The notes below the pieces were generated by a model. It made no database searches. It was not told the DNA's origin and was given only the letters and a program-made list of their open reading frames with translations. A stretch of 64,000 nt of DNA from Pratylenchus scribneri (Eukaryota; Nematoda; Chromadorea; Rhabditida; Pratylenchidae), in the NCBI GenBank assembly GCA_030063045.1, contig JAQSEB010000161.1, forward strand, positions 1-64,000, in the 5' to 3' direction. This document shows positions 28,210 through 42,299 of the stretch, piece after piece; the first letter of the stretch is position 1, and each line of letters starts with the position of its first letter. The position numbers and the translations under genes are program-made.

Positions 28210-31100
28210 GATGGATATAAAAAAATTCCAAAAAGTTCAAAACCTAGGTCATAAAATGTTTCATACCTCTTAAATATCCCATATATGGCTATTATATATT
28301 CAAAAATTTATGAAAAATCAATATGGATGAATTGAATAAAAATAAAGTGACGTTCGCCTGTAGAATTTGATGGAGAATACGATGGAAATAAAAAAATTCC
28401 AAAAAGTTCAAAACCTAGGTCATAAAATGTTTCATACCCCTTAAATACCCCATATATGGCTATTATATATTTAAAAATTTATGAAAAATCAATATGAATG
28501 AATTGAATAAAAATAAACTGACGTTCGCCTGTAGAATTTGATGGAGAATACGATGGATATAAAAAAATTCCAAAAAGTTCAAAACCTAGGTCATAAAATG
28601 TTTCATACCCCTTAAATACCCCATATATGGCTATTATATATTCAAAAATTTATGAAAAATCAATATGGATGAATTGAATAAAAATAAAGTGACGTTCGCC
28701 TGTAGAATTTGATGGAGAATACGATGGATATAAAAAAATTCCAAAAAGTTCAAAACCTAGGTCATAAAATGTTTCATACCCCTTAAATACCCCATATATG
28801 GCTATTATATATTCAAAAATTTATGAAAAATCAATATGGATGAATTGAATAAAAATAAAGTGACGTTCGCCTGTAGAATTTGATGGAGAATACGATGGAT
28901 ATAAAAAAATTCCAAAAAGTTCAAAACCTAGGTCATAAAATGTTTCATACCTCTTAAATATCCCATATATGGCTATTATATATTCAAAAATTTATGAAAA
29001 ATCAATATGGATGAATTGAATAAAAATAAAGTGACGTTCGCCTGTAGAATTTGATGGAGAATACGATGGAAATAAAAAAATTCCAAAAAGATCAAAACCT
29101 AGGTCATAAAATGTTTCATACCCCTTAAATACCCCATATATGGCTATTATATATTCAAAAATTTATGAAAAATCAATATGGATGAATTGAATAAAAATTA
29201 TCTGACGTTCGCCTGTAGAATTTGATGGAGAATACGATGGAAATAAAAAAATTCCAAAAAGATCAAAACCTAGGTCATAAAATGTTTCATACCCATTAAA
29301 TACCCCATATATGGCTATTATATATTCAAAAAAAATCAATATGGATGAATTGAATAAAAATAAAGTGACGTTCGCCTGTAGAATTTGATGGAGAATACGA
29401 TGGAAATAAAAAAATTCCAAAAAGATCAAAACCTAGGTCATAAAATGTTTCATACCCCTTAAATACCCCATATATGGCTATTATATATTCAAAAAAAATC
29501 AATATGGATGAATTGAATAAAAATAAAGTGACGTTCTCCTGTAGAATTTGATGGAGAATACGATGGAAATAAAAAAATTCCAAAAAGATCAAAACCTAGG
29601 TCATAAAATGTTTCATACCCCTTAAATACCCCATATATGGCTATTATATATTCAAAAATTTATGAAAAATCAATATGGATGAATTGAATAAAAATTAACT
29701 GACGTTCGCCTGTAGAATTTGATGGAGAATACGATGGATATAAAAAAATTCCAAAAAGTTCAAAACCTAGGTCATAAAATGTTTCATACCCCTTAAATAC
29801 CCCATATATGGCTATTATATATTCAAAAATTTATGAAAAATCAATATGGATGAATTGAATAAAAATAAAGTGACGTTCGCCTGTAGAATTTGATGGAGAA
29901 TACGATGGAAATAAAAAAATTCCAAAAAGTTCAAAACCTAGGTCATAAAATGTTTCATACCCCTTAGATACCCCATATATGGCTATTATATATTTAAAAA
30001 TTCATGAAAAATCAATATGGATGAATTGAATAAAAATAAATTGACGTTCGCCTGTAGAATTTGAAGGAGAATACGATGGATATAAAAAAATTCCAAAAAG
30101 TTCAAAACCTAGGCCATAAAATGTTTCATACCCCTTAGATACCCCATATATGGCTATTATATATTTAAAAATTTATGAAAAATCAATATGGATGAATTGA
30201 ATAAAAATAAACTGACGTTCGCCTGTAGAATTTGAAGGAGAATACGATGGATATAAAAAAATTCCAAAAAGTTCAAAACCTAGGCCATAAAATGTTTCAT
30301 ATCCCTTAAATACCCCATACATGGCTATTATATATTTAAAAATTTATGAAAAATCAATATGGATGAATTGAATAAAAATAAACTGACGTTCGCCTGTAGA
30401 ATTTGAAGGAGAATACGATGGATATAAAAAAATTCCAAAAAGTTCAAAACCTAGGCCATAAAATGTTTCATATCCCTTAAATACCCCATATATGGCTATT
30501 ATATATTCAAAAATTTATGAAAAATCAATATGGATGAATTGAATAAAAATAAAGTGACGTTCGCCTGTAGAATTTGATGGAGAATACGATGGAAATAAAA
30601 AAATTCCAAAAAGTTCAAAACCTAGGTCATAAAATGTTTCATACCCCTTAGATACCCCATATATGGCTATTATATATTTAAAAATTCATGAAAAATCAAT
30701 ATGGATGAATTGAATAAAAATAAATTGACGTTCGCCTGTAGAATTTGAAGGAGAATACGATGGATATAAAAAAATTCCAAAAAGTTCAAAACCTAGGCCA
30801 TAAAATGTTTCATATCCCTTAAATACCCCATATATGGCTATTATATATTCAAAAATTTATGAAAAATCAATATGGATGAATTGAATAAAAATAAAGTGAC
30901 GTTCGCCTGTAGAATTTGATGGAGAATACGATGGAAATAAAAAAATTCCAAAAAGTTCAAAACCTAGGTCATAAAATGTTTCATACCCCTTAGATACCCC
31001 ATATATGGCTATTATATATTTAAAAATTCATGAAAAATCAATATGGATGAATTGAATAAAAATAAATTGACGTTCGCCTGTAGAATTTGAAGGAGAATAC
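28210..31100. repeat. Duplicated block, parental copy with two adjacent short monomers
   Basis: The order includes two T63/T72 units, two 163 bp monomers (A8 runs at 29328-29335 and 29491-29498), the rare TTCTCCTG variant near 29536, and an AAAATTAACTG unit. A two-monomer motif (T61/C96 unit plus G68 unit) is repeated twice at its right end. This order recurs at offset 3575 bp, and in shortened form at 43560-44760. Confidence 0.82.
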
Positions 31101-31784
31101 GATGAATATAAAAAAATTCCAAAAAGTTCAAAATCTAGGCCATAAAATGTTTCATACCCCTTAGATACCCCATATATGGCTATTATATATTTAAAAATTT
31201 ATGAAAAATCAATATGGATGAATTGAATAAAAATAAACTGACGTTCGCCTGTAGAATTTGAAGGAGAATATGATGGAAATAATAAAATTCCAAAAAGTTC
31301 AAAACCTAGGTCATAAAATGTTTCATACCCCTTAAATACCCCATATATGGCTATTATATATTTAAAAATTCATGAAAAATCAATATGGATGAATTGAATA
31401 AAAATAAACTGACGTTCGCCTGTAGAATTTGAAGGAGAATACGATGGATATAAAAAAATTCCAAAAAGTTCAAAACCTAGGCCATAAAATGTTTCATATC
31501 CCTTAAATACCCCATATATGGCTATTATATATTCAAAAATTTATGAAAAATCAATATGGATGAATTGAATAAAAATAAAGTGACGTTCGCCTGTAGAATT
31601 TGATGGAGAATACGATGGAAATAAAAAAATTCCAAAAAGTTCAAAACCTAGGTCATAAAATGTTTCATACCCCTTAGATACCCCATATATGGCTATTATA
31701 TATTTAAAAATTCATGAAAAATCAATATGGATGAATTGAATAAAAATAAATTGACGTTCGCCTGTAGAATTTGAAGGAGAATAC
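31101..31784. repeat. Four mixed monomers between duplicated blocks
   Basis: Contains two units starting ATACGATGAAT (near 31098 and 31783) and one starting ATATGATGG followed by the unusual AAATAATAAAATT (31268). Confidence 0.78.
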
Positions 31785-33480
31785 GATGAATATAAAAAAA
31801 TTCCAAAAAGTTCAAAACCTAGGTCATAAAATGTTTCATACCTCTTAAATATCCCATATATGGCTATTATATATTCAAAAATTTATGAAAAATCAATATG
31901 GATGAATTGAATAAAAATAAAGTGACGTTCGCCTGTAGAATTTGATGGAGAATACGATGGAAATAAAAAAATTCCAAAAAGTTCAAAACCTAGGTCATAA
32001 AATGTTTCATACCCCTTAAATACCCCATATATGGCTATTATATATTTAAAAATTTATGAAAAATCAATATGAATGAATTGAATAAAAATAAACTGACGTT
32101 CGCCTGTAGAATTTGATGGAGAATACGATGGATATAAAAAAATTCCAAAAAGTTCAAAACCTAGGTCATAAAATGTTTCATACCCCTTAAATACCCCATA
32201 TATGGCTATTATATATTCAAAAATTTATGAAAAATCAATATGGATGAATTGAATAAAAATAAAGTGACGTTCGCCTGTAGAATTTGATGGAGAATACGAT
32301 GGATATAAAAAAATTCCAAAAAGTTCAAAACCTAGGTCATAAAATGTTTCATACCCCTTAAATACCCCATATATGGCTATTATATATTCAAAAATTTATG
32401 AAAAATCAATATGGATGAATTGAATAAAAATAAAGTGACGTTCGCCTGTAGAATTTGATGGAGAATACGATGGATATAAAAAAATTCCAAAAAGTTCAAA
32501 ACCTAGGTCATAAAATGTTTCATACCTCTTAAATATCCCATATATGGCTATTATATATTCAAAAATTTATGAAAAATCAATATGGATGAATTGAATAAAA
32601 ATAAAGTGACGTTCGCCTGTAGAATTTGATGGAGAATACGATGGAAATAAAAAAATTCCAAAAAGATCAAAACCTAGGTCATAAAATGTTTCATACCCCT
32701 TAAATACCCCATATATGGCTATTATATATTCAAAAATTTATGAAAAATCAATATGGATGAATTGAATAAAAATTAACTGACGTTCGCCTGTAGAATTTGA
32801 TGGAGAATACGATGGAAATAAAAAAATTCCAAAAAGATCAAAACCTAGGTCATAAAATGTTTCATACCCATTAAATACCCCATATATGGCTATTATATAT
32901 TCAAAAAAAATCAATATGGATGAATTGAATAAAAATAAAGTGACGTTCGCCTGTAGAATTTGATGGAGAATACGATGGAAATAAAAAAATTCCAAAAAGA
33001 TCAAAACCTAGGTCATAAAATGTTTCATACCCCTTAAATACCCCATATATGGCTATTATATATTCAAAAAAAATCAATATGGATGAATTGAATAAAAATA
33101 AAGTGACGTTCTCCTGTAGAATTTGATGGAGAATACGATGGAAATAAAAAAATTCCAAAAAGATCAAAACCTAGGTCATAAAATGTTTCATACCCCTTAA
33201 ATACCCCATATATGGCTATTATATATTCAAAAATTTATGAAAAATCAATATGGATGAATTGAATAAAAATTAACTGACGTTCGCCTGTAGAATTTGATGG
33301 AGAATACGATGGATATAAAAAAATTCCAAAAAGTTCAAAACCTAGGTCATAAAATGTTTCATAGCCCTTAAATACCCCATATATGGCTATTATATATTCA
33401 AAAATTTATGAAAAATCAATATGGATGAATTGAATAAAAATAAAGTGACGTTCGCCTGTAGAATTTGATGGAGAATACGA
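31785..33480. repeat. Duplicated block, second copy (offset 3575 bp)
   Basis: Matches 28210-29860 shifted by exactly 3575 bp (21 monomers minus the two 8 bp deletions). Short-monomer A8 runs fall at 32903-32910 and 33066-33073. It has gained G in CATAGCCC at 33360, where the parental copy reads CATACCCC. Confidence 0.85.
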
Positions 33481-34661
33481 TGGATATAAAAAAATTCCAA
33501 AAAGTTCAAAACCTAGGTCATAAAATGTTTCATACCCCTTAAATACCCCATATATGGCTATTATATATTCAAAAATTTATGAAAAATCAATATGGATGAA
33601 TTGAATAAAAATAAAGTGACGTTCGCCTGTAGAATTTGATGGAGAATACGATGGATATAAAAAAATTCCAAAAAGTTCAAAACCTAGGTCATAAAATGTT
33701 TCATACCTCTTAAATATCCCATATATGGCTATTATATATTCAAAAATTTATGAAAAATCAATATGGATGAATTGAATAAAAATAAAGTGACGTTCGCCTG
33801 TAGAATTTGATGGAGAATACGATGGAAATAAAAAAATTCCAAAAAGATCAAAACCTAGGTCATAAAATGTTTCATACCCCTTAAATACCCCATATATGGC
33901 TATTATATATTCAAAAATTTATGAAAAATCAATATGGATGAATTGAATAAAAATTAACTGACGTTCGCCTGTAGAATTTGATGGAGAATACGATGGAAAT
34001 AAAAAAATTCCAAAAAGATCAAAACCTAGGTCATAAAATGTTTCATACCCATTAAATACCCCATATATGGCTATTATATATTCAAAAAAAATCAATATGG
34101 ATGAATTGAATAAAAATAAAGTGACGTTCGCCTGTAGAATTTGATGGAGAATACGATGGAAATAAAAAAATTCCAAAAAGATCAAAACCTAGGTCATAAA
34201 ATGTTTCATACCCCTTAAATACCCCATATATGGCTATTATATATTCAAAAAAAATCAATATGGATGAATTGAATAAAAATAAAGTGACGTTCTCCTGTAG
34301 AATTTGATGGAGAATACGATGGAAATAAAAAAATTCCAAAAAGATCAAAACCTAGGTCATAAAATGTTTCATACCCCTTAAATACCCCATATATGGCTAT
34401 TATATATTCAAAAATTTATGAAAAATCAATATGGATGAATTGAATAAAAATTAACTGACGTTCGCCTGTAGAATTTGATGGAGAATACGATGGATATAAA
34501 AAAATTCCAAAAAGTTCAAAACCTAGGTCATAAAATGTTTCATAGCCCTTAAATACCCCATATATGGCTATTATATATTCAAAAATTTATGAAAAATCAA
34601 TATGGATGAATTGAATAAAAATAAAGTGACGTTCGCCTGTAGAATTTGATGGAGAATACGA
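33481..34661. repeat. Tandem 1181 bp seven-mer duplication
   Basis: Repeats the preceding 1181 bp, including both short monomers (A8 runs at 34084-34091 and 34247-34254), TTCTCCTG, and the private CATAGCCC now at 34541. Because the private G is shared, this duplication happened after the 3575 bp one. Confidence 0.87.
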
Positions 34662-35514
34662 TGGAAATAAAAAAATTCCAAAAAGTTCAAAACCTAGGTC
34701 ATAAAATGTTTCATACCCCTTAGATACCCCATATATGGCTATTATATATTTAAAAATTCATGAAAAATCAATATGGATGAATTGAATAAAAATAAATTGA
34801 CGTTCGCCTGTAGAATTTGAAGGAGAATACGATGGATATAAAAAAATTCCAAAAAGTTCAAAACCTAGGCCATAAAATGTTTCATACCCCTTAGATACCC
34901 CATATATGGCTATTATATATTTAAAAATTTATGAAAAATCAATATGGATGAATTGAATAAAAATAAACTGACGTTCGCCTGTAGAATTTGAAGGAGAATA
35001 CGATGGATATAAAAAAATTCCAAAAAGTTCAAAACCTAGGCCATAAAATGTTTCATATCCCTTAAATACCCCATATATGGCTATTATATATTTAAAAATT
35101 TATGAAAAATCAATATGGATGAATTGAATAAAAATAAACTGACGTTCGCCTGTAGAATTTGAAGGAGAATACGATGGATATAAAAAAATTCCAAAAAGTT
35201 CAAAACCTAGGCCATAAAATGTTTCATATCCCTTAAATACCCCATATATGGCTATTATATATTCAAAAATTTATGAAAAATCAATATGGATGAATTGAAT
35301 AAAAATAAAGTGACGTTCGCCTGTAGAATTTGATGGAGAATACGATGGAAATAAAAAAATTCCAAAAAGTTCAAAACCTAGGTCATAAAATGTTTCATAC
35401 CCCTTAGATACCCCATATATGGCTATTATATATTTAAAAATTCATGAAAAATCAATATGGATGAATTGAATAAAAATAAATTGACGTTCGCCTGTAGAAT
35501 TTGAAGGAGAATAC
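34662..35514. repeat. Continuation of the duplicated block
   Basis: Follows the order seen from 29905 (G68 unit, A166 units, T61 units) but with one copy, not two, of the dimer repeated at 30.4-31.1 kb. It ends at another ATACGATGAAT unit (35510). Confidence 0.78.
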
Positions 35515-38500
35515 GATGAATATAAAAAAATTCCAAAAAGTTCAAAATCTAGGCCATAAAATGTTTCATACCCCTTAGATACCCCATATATGGCTATTAT
35601 ATATTTAAAAATTTATGAAAAATCAATATGGATGAATTGAATAAAAATAAACTGACATTCGCCTGTAGAATTTGAAGGAGAATACGATGGATATAAAAAA
35701 ATTCCAAAAAGTTCAAAACCTAGGCCATAAAATGTTTCATATCCCTTAAATACCCCATATATGGCTATTATATATTTAAAAATTTATGAAAAATCAATAT
35801 GGAGGAATTGAATAAAAATAAATTGACGTTCGCCTGTAGAATTTGATGGAGAATACGATGGAAATAAAAAAATTTCAAAAAGTTCAAAACCTAGGCCATA
35901 AAATGTTTCATATCCCTTAAATACCTCATATATGGCTATTATATATTCAAAAATTTATGAAAAATCAATATGGATGAATTGAATAAAAATAAAGTGACGT
36001 TCGCCTGTAGAATTTGATGGAGAATACGATGGAAATAAAAAAATTCCAAAAAGTTCAAAACCTAGGTCATAAAATGTTTCATACCCCTTAGATACCCCAT
36101 ATATGGCTATTATATATTTAAAAATTCATGAAAAATCAATATGGATGAATTGAATAAAAATAAATTGACGTTCGCCTGTAGAATTTGAAGGAGAATACGA
36201 TGGATATAAAAAAATTCCAAAAAGTTCAAAATCTAGGCCATAAAATGTTTCATACCCCTTAGATACCCCATATATGGCTATTATATATTTAAAAATTTAT
36301 GAAAAATCAATATGGATGAATTGAATAAAAATAAACTGACGTTCGCCTGTAGAATTTGAAGGAGAATACGATGAATATAAAAAAATTCCAAAAAGTTCAA
36401 AACCTAGGCCATAAAATGTTTCATATCCCTTAAATACCCCATATATGGCTATTATATATTTAAAAATTTATGAAAAATCAATATGGAGGAATTGAATAAA
36501 AATAAATTGACGTTCGCCTGTAGAATTTGATGGAGAATACGATGGATATAAAAAAATTCCAAAAAGTTCAAAACCTAGGTCATAAAATGTTTCATACCCC
36601 TTAAATACCCCATATATGGCTATTATATATTTAAAAATTCATAAAAAAATCAATATTTAGAAATTGAATAAAAATAAAGTGACGTTCGCCTGTAGAATTT
36701 GAAGGAGAATACGATGGATATAAAAAAATTCCAAAAAGTTCAAAATCTAGGCCATAAAATGTTTCATACCCCTTAGATACCCCATATATGGCTATTATAT
36801 ATTTAAAAATTTATGAAAAATCAATATGGATGAATTGAATAAAAATAAACTGACGTTCGCCTGTAGAATTTGAAGGAGAATACGATGGATATAAAAAAAT
36901 TCCAAAAAGTTCAAAACCTAGGCCATAAAATGTTTCATATCCCTTAAATACCCCATATATGGCTATTATATATTTAAAAATTTATGAAAAATCAATATGG
37001 AGGAATTGAATAAAAATAAATTGACGTTCGCCTGTAGAATTTGATGGAGAATACGATGGAAATAAAAAAATTTCAAAAAGTTCAAAACCTAGGCCATAAA
37101 ATGTTTCATATCCCTTAAATACCTCATATATGGCTATTATATATTCAAAAATTTATGAAAAATCAATATGGATGAATTGAATAAAAATAAAGTGACGTTC
37201 GCCTGTAGAATTTGATGGAGAATACGATGGAAATAAAAAAATTCCAAAAAGTTCAAAACCTAGGTCATAAAATGTTTCATACCCCTTAGATACCCCATAT
37301 ATGGCTATTATATATTTAAAAATTTATGAAAAATCAATATGGATGAATTGAATAAAAATAAACTGACGTTCGCCTGTAGAATTTGAAGGAGAATACGATG
37401 AATATAAAAAAATTCCAAAAAGTTCAAAACCTAGGCCATAAAATGTTTCATATCCCTTAAATACCCCATATATGGCTATTATATATTTAAAAATTTATGA
37501 AAAATCAATATGGAGGAATTGAATAAAAATAAATTGACGTTCGCCTGTAGAATTTGATGGAGAATACGATGGATATAAAAAAATTCCAAAAAGTTCAAAA
37601 CCTAGGTCATAAAATGTTTCATACCCCTTAAATACCCCATATATGGCTATTATATATTTAAAAATTCATAAAAAAATCAATATTTAGGAATTGAATAAAA
37701 ATAAAGTGACGTTCGCCTGTAGAATTTGAAGGAGAATACGATGGATATAAAAAAATTCCAAAAAGTTCAAAATCTAGGCCATAAAATGTTTCATACCCCT
37801 TAGATACCCCATATAAGGCTATTATATATTTAAAAATTTATGAAAAATCAATATGGATGAATTGAATAAAAATAAACTGACGTTCGCCTGTAGAATTTGA
37901 AGGAGAATACGATGGATATAAAAAAATTCCAAAAAGTTCAAAACCTAGGCCATAAAATGTTTCATACCCCTTAGATACCCCATATATGGCTATTATATAT
38001 TCAAAAATTTATGAAAAATCAATATGGATGAATTGAATAAAAATAAAGTGACGTTCGCCTGTAGAATTTGATGGAGAATACGATGGAAATAAAAAAATTC
38101 CAAAAAGTTCAAAACCTAGGTCATAAAATGTTTCATACCCCTTAGATACCCCATATATGGCTATTATATATTTAAAAATTCATGAAAAATCAATATGGAT
38201 GAATTGAATAAAAATAAATTGACGTTCGCCTGTAGTATTTGAAGGAGAATACGATGGATATAAAAAAATTCCAAAAAGTTCAAAATCTAGGCCATAAAAT
38301 GTTTCATACCCCTTAGATACCCCATATATGGCTATTATATATTTAAAAATTTATGAAAAATCAATATGGATGAATTGAATAAAAATAAACTGACGTTCGC
38401 CTGTAGAATTTGATGGAGAATACGATGGAAATAAAAAAATTCCAAAAAGTTCAAAACCTAGGTCATAAAATGTTTCATACCCCTTAGATACCCCATATAT

Positions 38501-39560
38501 GGCTATTATATATTTAAAAATTCATGAAAAATCAATATGGATGAATTGAATAAAAATAAAGTGACGTTCGCCTGTAGAATTTGATGGAGAATACGATGGA
38601 AATAAAAAAATTCCAAAAAGTTCAAAACCTAGGCCATAAAATGTTTCATATCCCTTAAATACCTCATATATGGCTATTATATATTTAAAAATTTATGAAA
38701 AATCAATATGGATGAATTGAATAAAAATAAAGTGACGTTCGCCTGTAGAATTTGATGGAGAATACGATGGAAATAAAAAAATTCCAAAAAGTTCAAAACC
38801 TAGGCCATAAAATGTTTCATATCCCTTAAATACCTCATATATGGCTATTATATATTTAAAAATTCATGAAAAATCAATATGGATGAATTGAATAAAAATA
38901 AAGTGACGTTCGCCTGTAGAATTTGATGGAGAATACGATGGAAATAAAAAAATTCCAAAAAGTTCAAAACCTAGGCCATAAAATGTTTCATATCCCTTAA
39001 ATACCTCATATATGGCTATTATATATTCAAAAATTTATGAAAAATCAATATGGATGAATTGAATAAAAATAAAGTGACGTTCGCCTGTAGAATTTGATGG
39101 AGAATACGATGGAAATAAAAAAATTCCAAAAAGTTCAAAACCTAGGTCATAAAATGTTTCATACCCCTTAGATACCCCATATATGGCTATTATATATTTA
39201 AAAATTCATGAAAAATCAATATGGATGAATTGAATAAAAATAAACTGACGTTCGCCAGTAGAATTTGAAGGAGAATACGATGAATATAAAAAAATTCCAA
39301 AAAGTTCAAAACCTAGGCCATAAAATGTTTCATATCCCTTAAATACCCCATATATGGCTATTATATATTTAAAAATTTATGAAAAATCAATATGGAGGAA
39401 TTGAATAAAAATAAATTGACATTCGCCTGTAGAATTTGATGGAGAATACGATGGATATAAAAAAATTCCAAAAAGTTCAAAACCTAGGTCATAAAATGTT
39501 TCATACCCCTTAGATACCCCATATATGGCTATTATATATTTAAAAATTCATAAAAAAATC
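35515..39560. repeat. Mixed-subtype satellite A, about 24 monomers
   Basis: Alternating G68 units, A166/T61 units and G123 units, with ATATTTAGG units near 36650 and 37680. A short series (35.7-36.7 kb) is repeated about 1.0 kb later (36.9-37.7 kb). Position 147 is A (GACATTCG) near 35655 and 39420. There is no insertion or coding sequence. Confidence 0.8.
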
Positions 39561-41101
39561 AATATTTAGGAATTGAATAAAAATAAAGTGACGTTCGCCT
39601 GTAGAATTTGAAGGAGAATACGATGGATATAAAAAAATTCCAAAAAGTTCAAAACCTAGGCCATAAAATGTTTCATATCCCTTAAATACCTCATATATGG
39701 CTATTATATATTCAAAAATTTATGAAAAATCAATATGGATGAATTGAATAAAAATAAACTGACGTTCGCCTGTAGAATTTGATGGAGAATACGATGGATA
39801 TAAAAAAATTCCAAAAAGTTCAAAACCTAGGCCATAAAATGTTTCATACCCATTAAATACCCCATATATGGCTATTATATATTTAAAAATTTATGAAAAA
39901 TCAATATGGATGAATTGAATAAAAATAAACTGACGTTCGCCTGTAGAATTTGATGGAGAATACGATGGAAATAAAAAAATTCCAAAAAGATCAAAACCTA
40001 GGTCATAAAATGTTTCATACCCCTTAAATACCCCATATATGGCTATTAAATATTTAAAAATTCATGAAAAATCAATATGGAAGAATTGAATAAAAATAAA
40101 CTGACGTTCGCTTGTAGAATTTGATGGAGAATATGATGGAAATAAAAAAATTCCAAAAAGTTCAAAACCTAGGTCATAAAATGTTTCATACCCCTTAGAT
40201 ACCCCATATATGGCTATTATATATTTAAAAATTCATGAAAAATCAATATGGATGAATTGAATAAAAATAAACTGACGTTCGCCTGTAGAATTTGATGGAG
40301 AATACGATGGATATAAAAAAATTCCAAAAAGTTCAAAACCTAGGCCATAAAATGTTTCATACCCATTAAATACCCCATATATGGCTATTATATATTTAAA
40401 AATTCATGAAAAATCAATATGGATGAATTGAATAAAAATAAATTGACGTTCGCCTGTAGTATTTGAAGGAGAATACGATGGATATAAAAAAATTCCAAAA
40501 AGTTCAAAATCTAGGCCATAAAATGTTTCATACCCCTTAGATACCCCATATATGGCTATTATATATTTAAAAATTCATGAAAAATCAATATGGATGAATT
40601 GAATAAAAATAAATTGACGTTCGCCTGTAGTATTTGAAGGAGAATACGATGGATATAAAAAAATTCCAAAAAGTTCAAAATCTAGGCCATAAAATGTTTC
40701 ATACCCCTTAGATACCCCATATATGGCTATTATATATTTAAAAATTTATGAAAAATCAATATGGAGGAATTGAATAAAAATAAATTGACATTCGCCTGTA
40801 GAATTTGATGGAGAATACGATGGATATAAAAAAATTCCAAAAAGTTCAAAACCTAGGTCATAAAATGTTTCATACCCCTTAGATACCCCATATATGGCTA
40901 TTATATATTTAAAAATTTATGAAAAATCAATATGGAGGAATTGAATAAAAATAAATTGACATTCGCCTGTAGAATTTGATGGAGAATACGATGGATATAA
41001 AAAAATTCCAAAAAGTTCAAAACCTAGGTCATAAAATGTTTCATACCCCTTAGATACCCCATATATGGCTATTATATATTTAAAAATTCATAAAAAAAAT
41101 C
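39561..41101. repeat. Nine-monomer block preceding a shortened copy
   Basis: Bounded by ATATTTAGG units at 39561 and 41102 (1541 bp). The order is: T61 unit, A64 unit, GATC unit, ATATGATGG unit with CTTGTAG, A64 unit leading to T159, a second T159 unit, then two units linked by G123 and GACATTCG. Confidence 0.82.
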
Positions 41102-42299
41102 AATATTTAGGAATTGAATAAAAATAAAGTGACGTTCGCCTGTAGAATTTGAAGGAGAATACGATGGATATAAAAAAATTCCAAAAAGTTCAAAACCTAG
41201 GCCATAAAATGTTTCATATCCCTTAAATACCTCATATATGGCTATTATATATTCAAAAATTTATGAAAAATCAATATGGATGAATTGAATAAAAATAAAC
41301 TGACGTTCGCCTGTAGAATTTGATGGAGAATACGATGGATATAAAAAAATTCCAAAAAGTTCAAAACCTAGGCCATAAAATGTTTCATACCCATTAAATA
41401 CCCCATATATGGCTATTATATATTTAAAAATTTATGAAAAATCAATATGGATGAATTGAATAAAAATAAACTGACGTTCGCCTGTAGAATTTGATGGAGA
41501 ATACGATGGAAATAAAAAAATTCCAAAAAGATCAAAACCTAGGCCATAAAATGTTTCATACCCATTAAATACCCCATATATGGCTATTATATATTTAAAA
41601 ATTCATGAAAAATCAATATGGATGAATTGAATAAAAATAAATTGACGTTCGCCTGTAGTATTTGAAGGAGAATACGATGGATATAAAAAAATTCCAAAAA
41701 GTTCAAAATCTAGGCCATAAAATGTTTCATACCCCTTAGATACCCCATATATGGCTATTATATATTTAAAAATTCATGAAAAATCAATATGGATGAATTG
41801 AATAAAAATAAATTGACGTTCGCCTGTAGTATTTGAAGGAGAATACGATGGATATAAAAAAATTCCAAAAAGTTCAAAATCTAGGCCATAAAATGTTTCA
41901 TACCCCTTAGATACCCCATATATGGCTATTATATATTTAAAAATTTATGAAAAATCAATATGGAGGAATTGAATAAAAATAAATTGACATTCGCCTGTAG
42001 AATTTGATGGAGAATACGATGGATATAAAAAAATTCCAAAAAGTTCAAAACCTAGGTCATAAAATGTTTCATACCCCTTAGATACCCCATATATGGCTAT
42101 TATATATTTAAAAATTTATGAAAAATCAATATGGAGGAATTGAATAAAAATAAATTGACATTCGCCTGTAGAATTTGATGGAGAATACGATGGATATAAA
42201 AAAATTCCAAAAAGTTCAAAACCTAGGTCATAAAATGTTTCTTACCCCTTAGATACCCCATATATGGCTATTATATATTTAAAAATTCATAAAAAAATC
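41102..42299. repeat. Seven-monomer copy of the previous block
   Basis: Bounded by ATATTTAGG units at 41102 and 42300 (1198 bp). It repeats the previous block but lacks two monomers. The monomer at 41501-41671 is a hybrid: it begins like the GATC unit of the longer block (A11, A31) and continues like its later A64 unit (C44, A64, C104, T142, then T159). Confidence 0.83.

Noticed and set aside
13954..34348. Eight open frames of 88 codons on the minus strand (13954-14220, 27632-27898, 29163-29429, 29326-29592, 32738-33004, 32901-33167, 33919-34185, 34082-34348)
   Set aside because: They begin at TTG, not ATG, lie wholly inside satellite A, overlap one another, and exist only because the 8 bp deletion shifts frame between two monomers. 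Composition is low-complexity (F, I, L, Y). They are by-products of the repeat, not genes.
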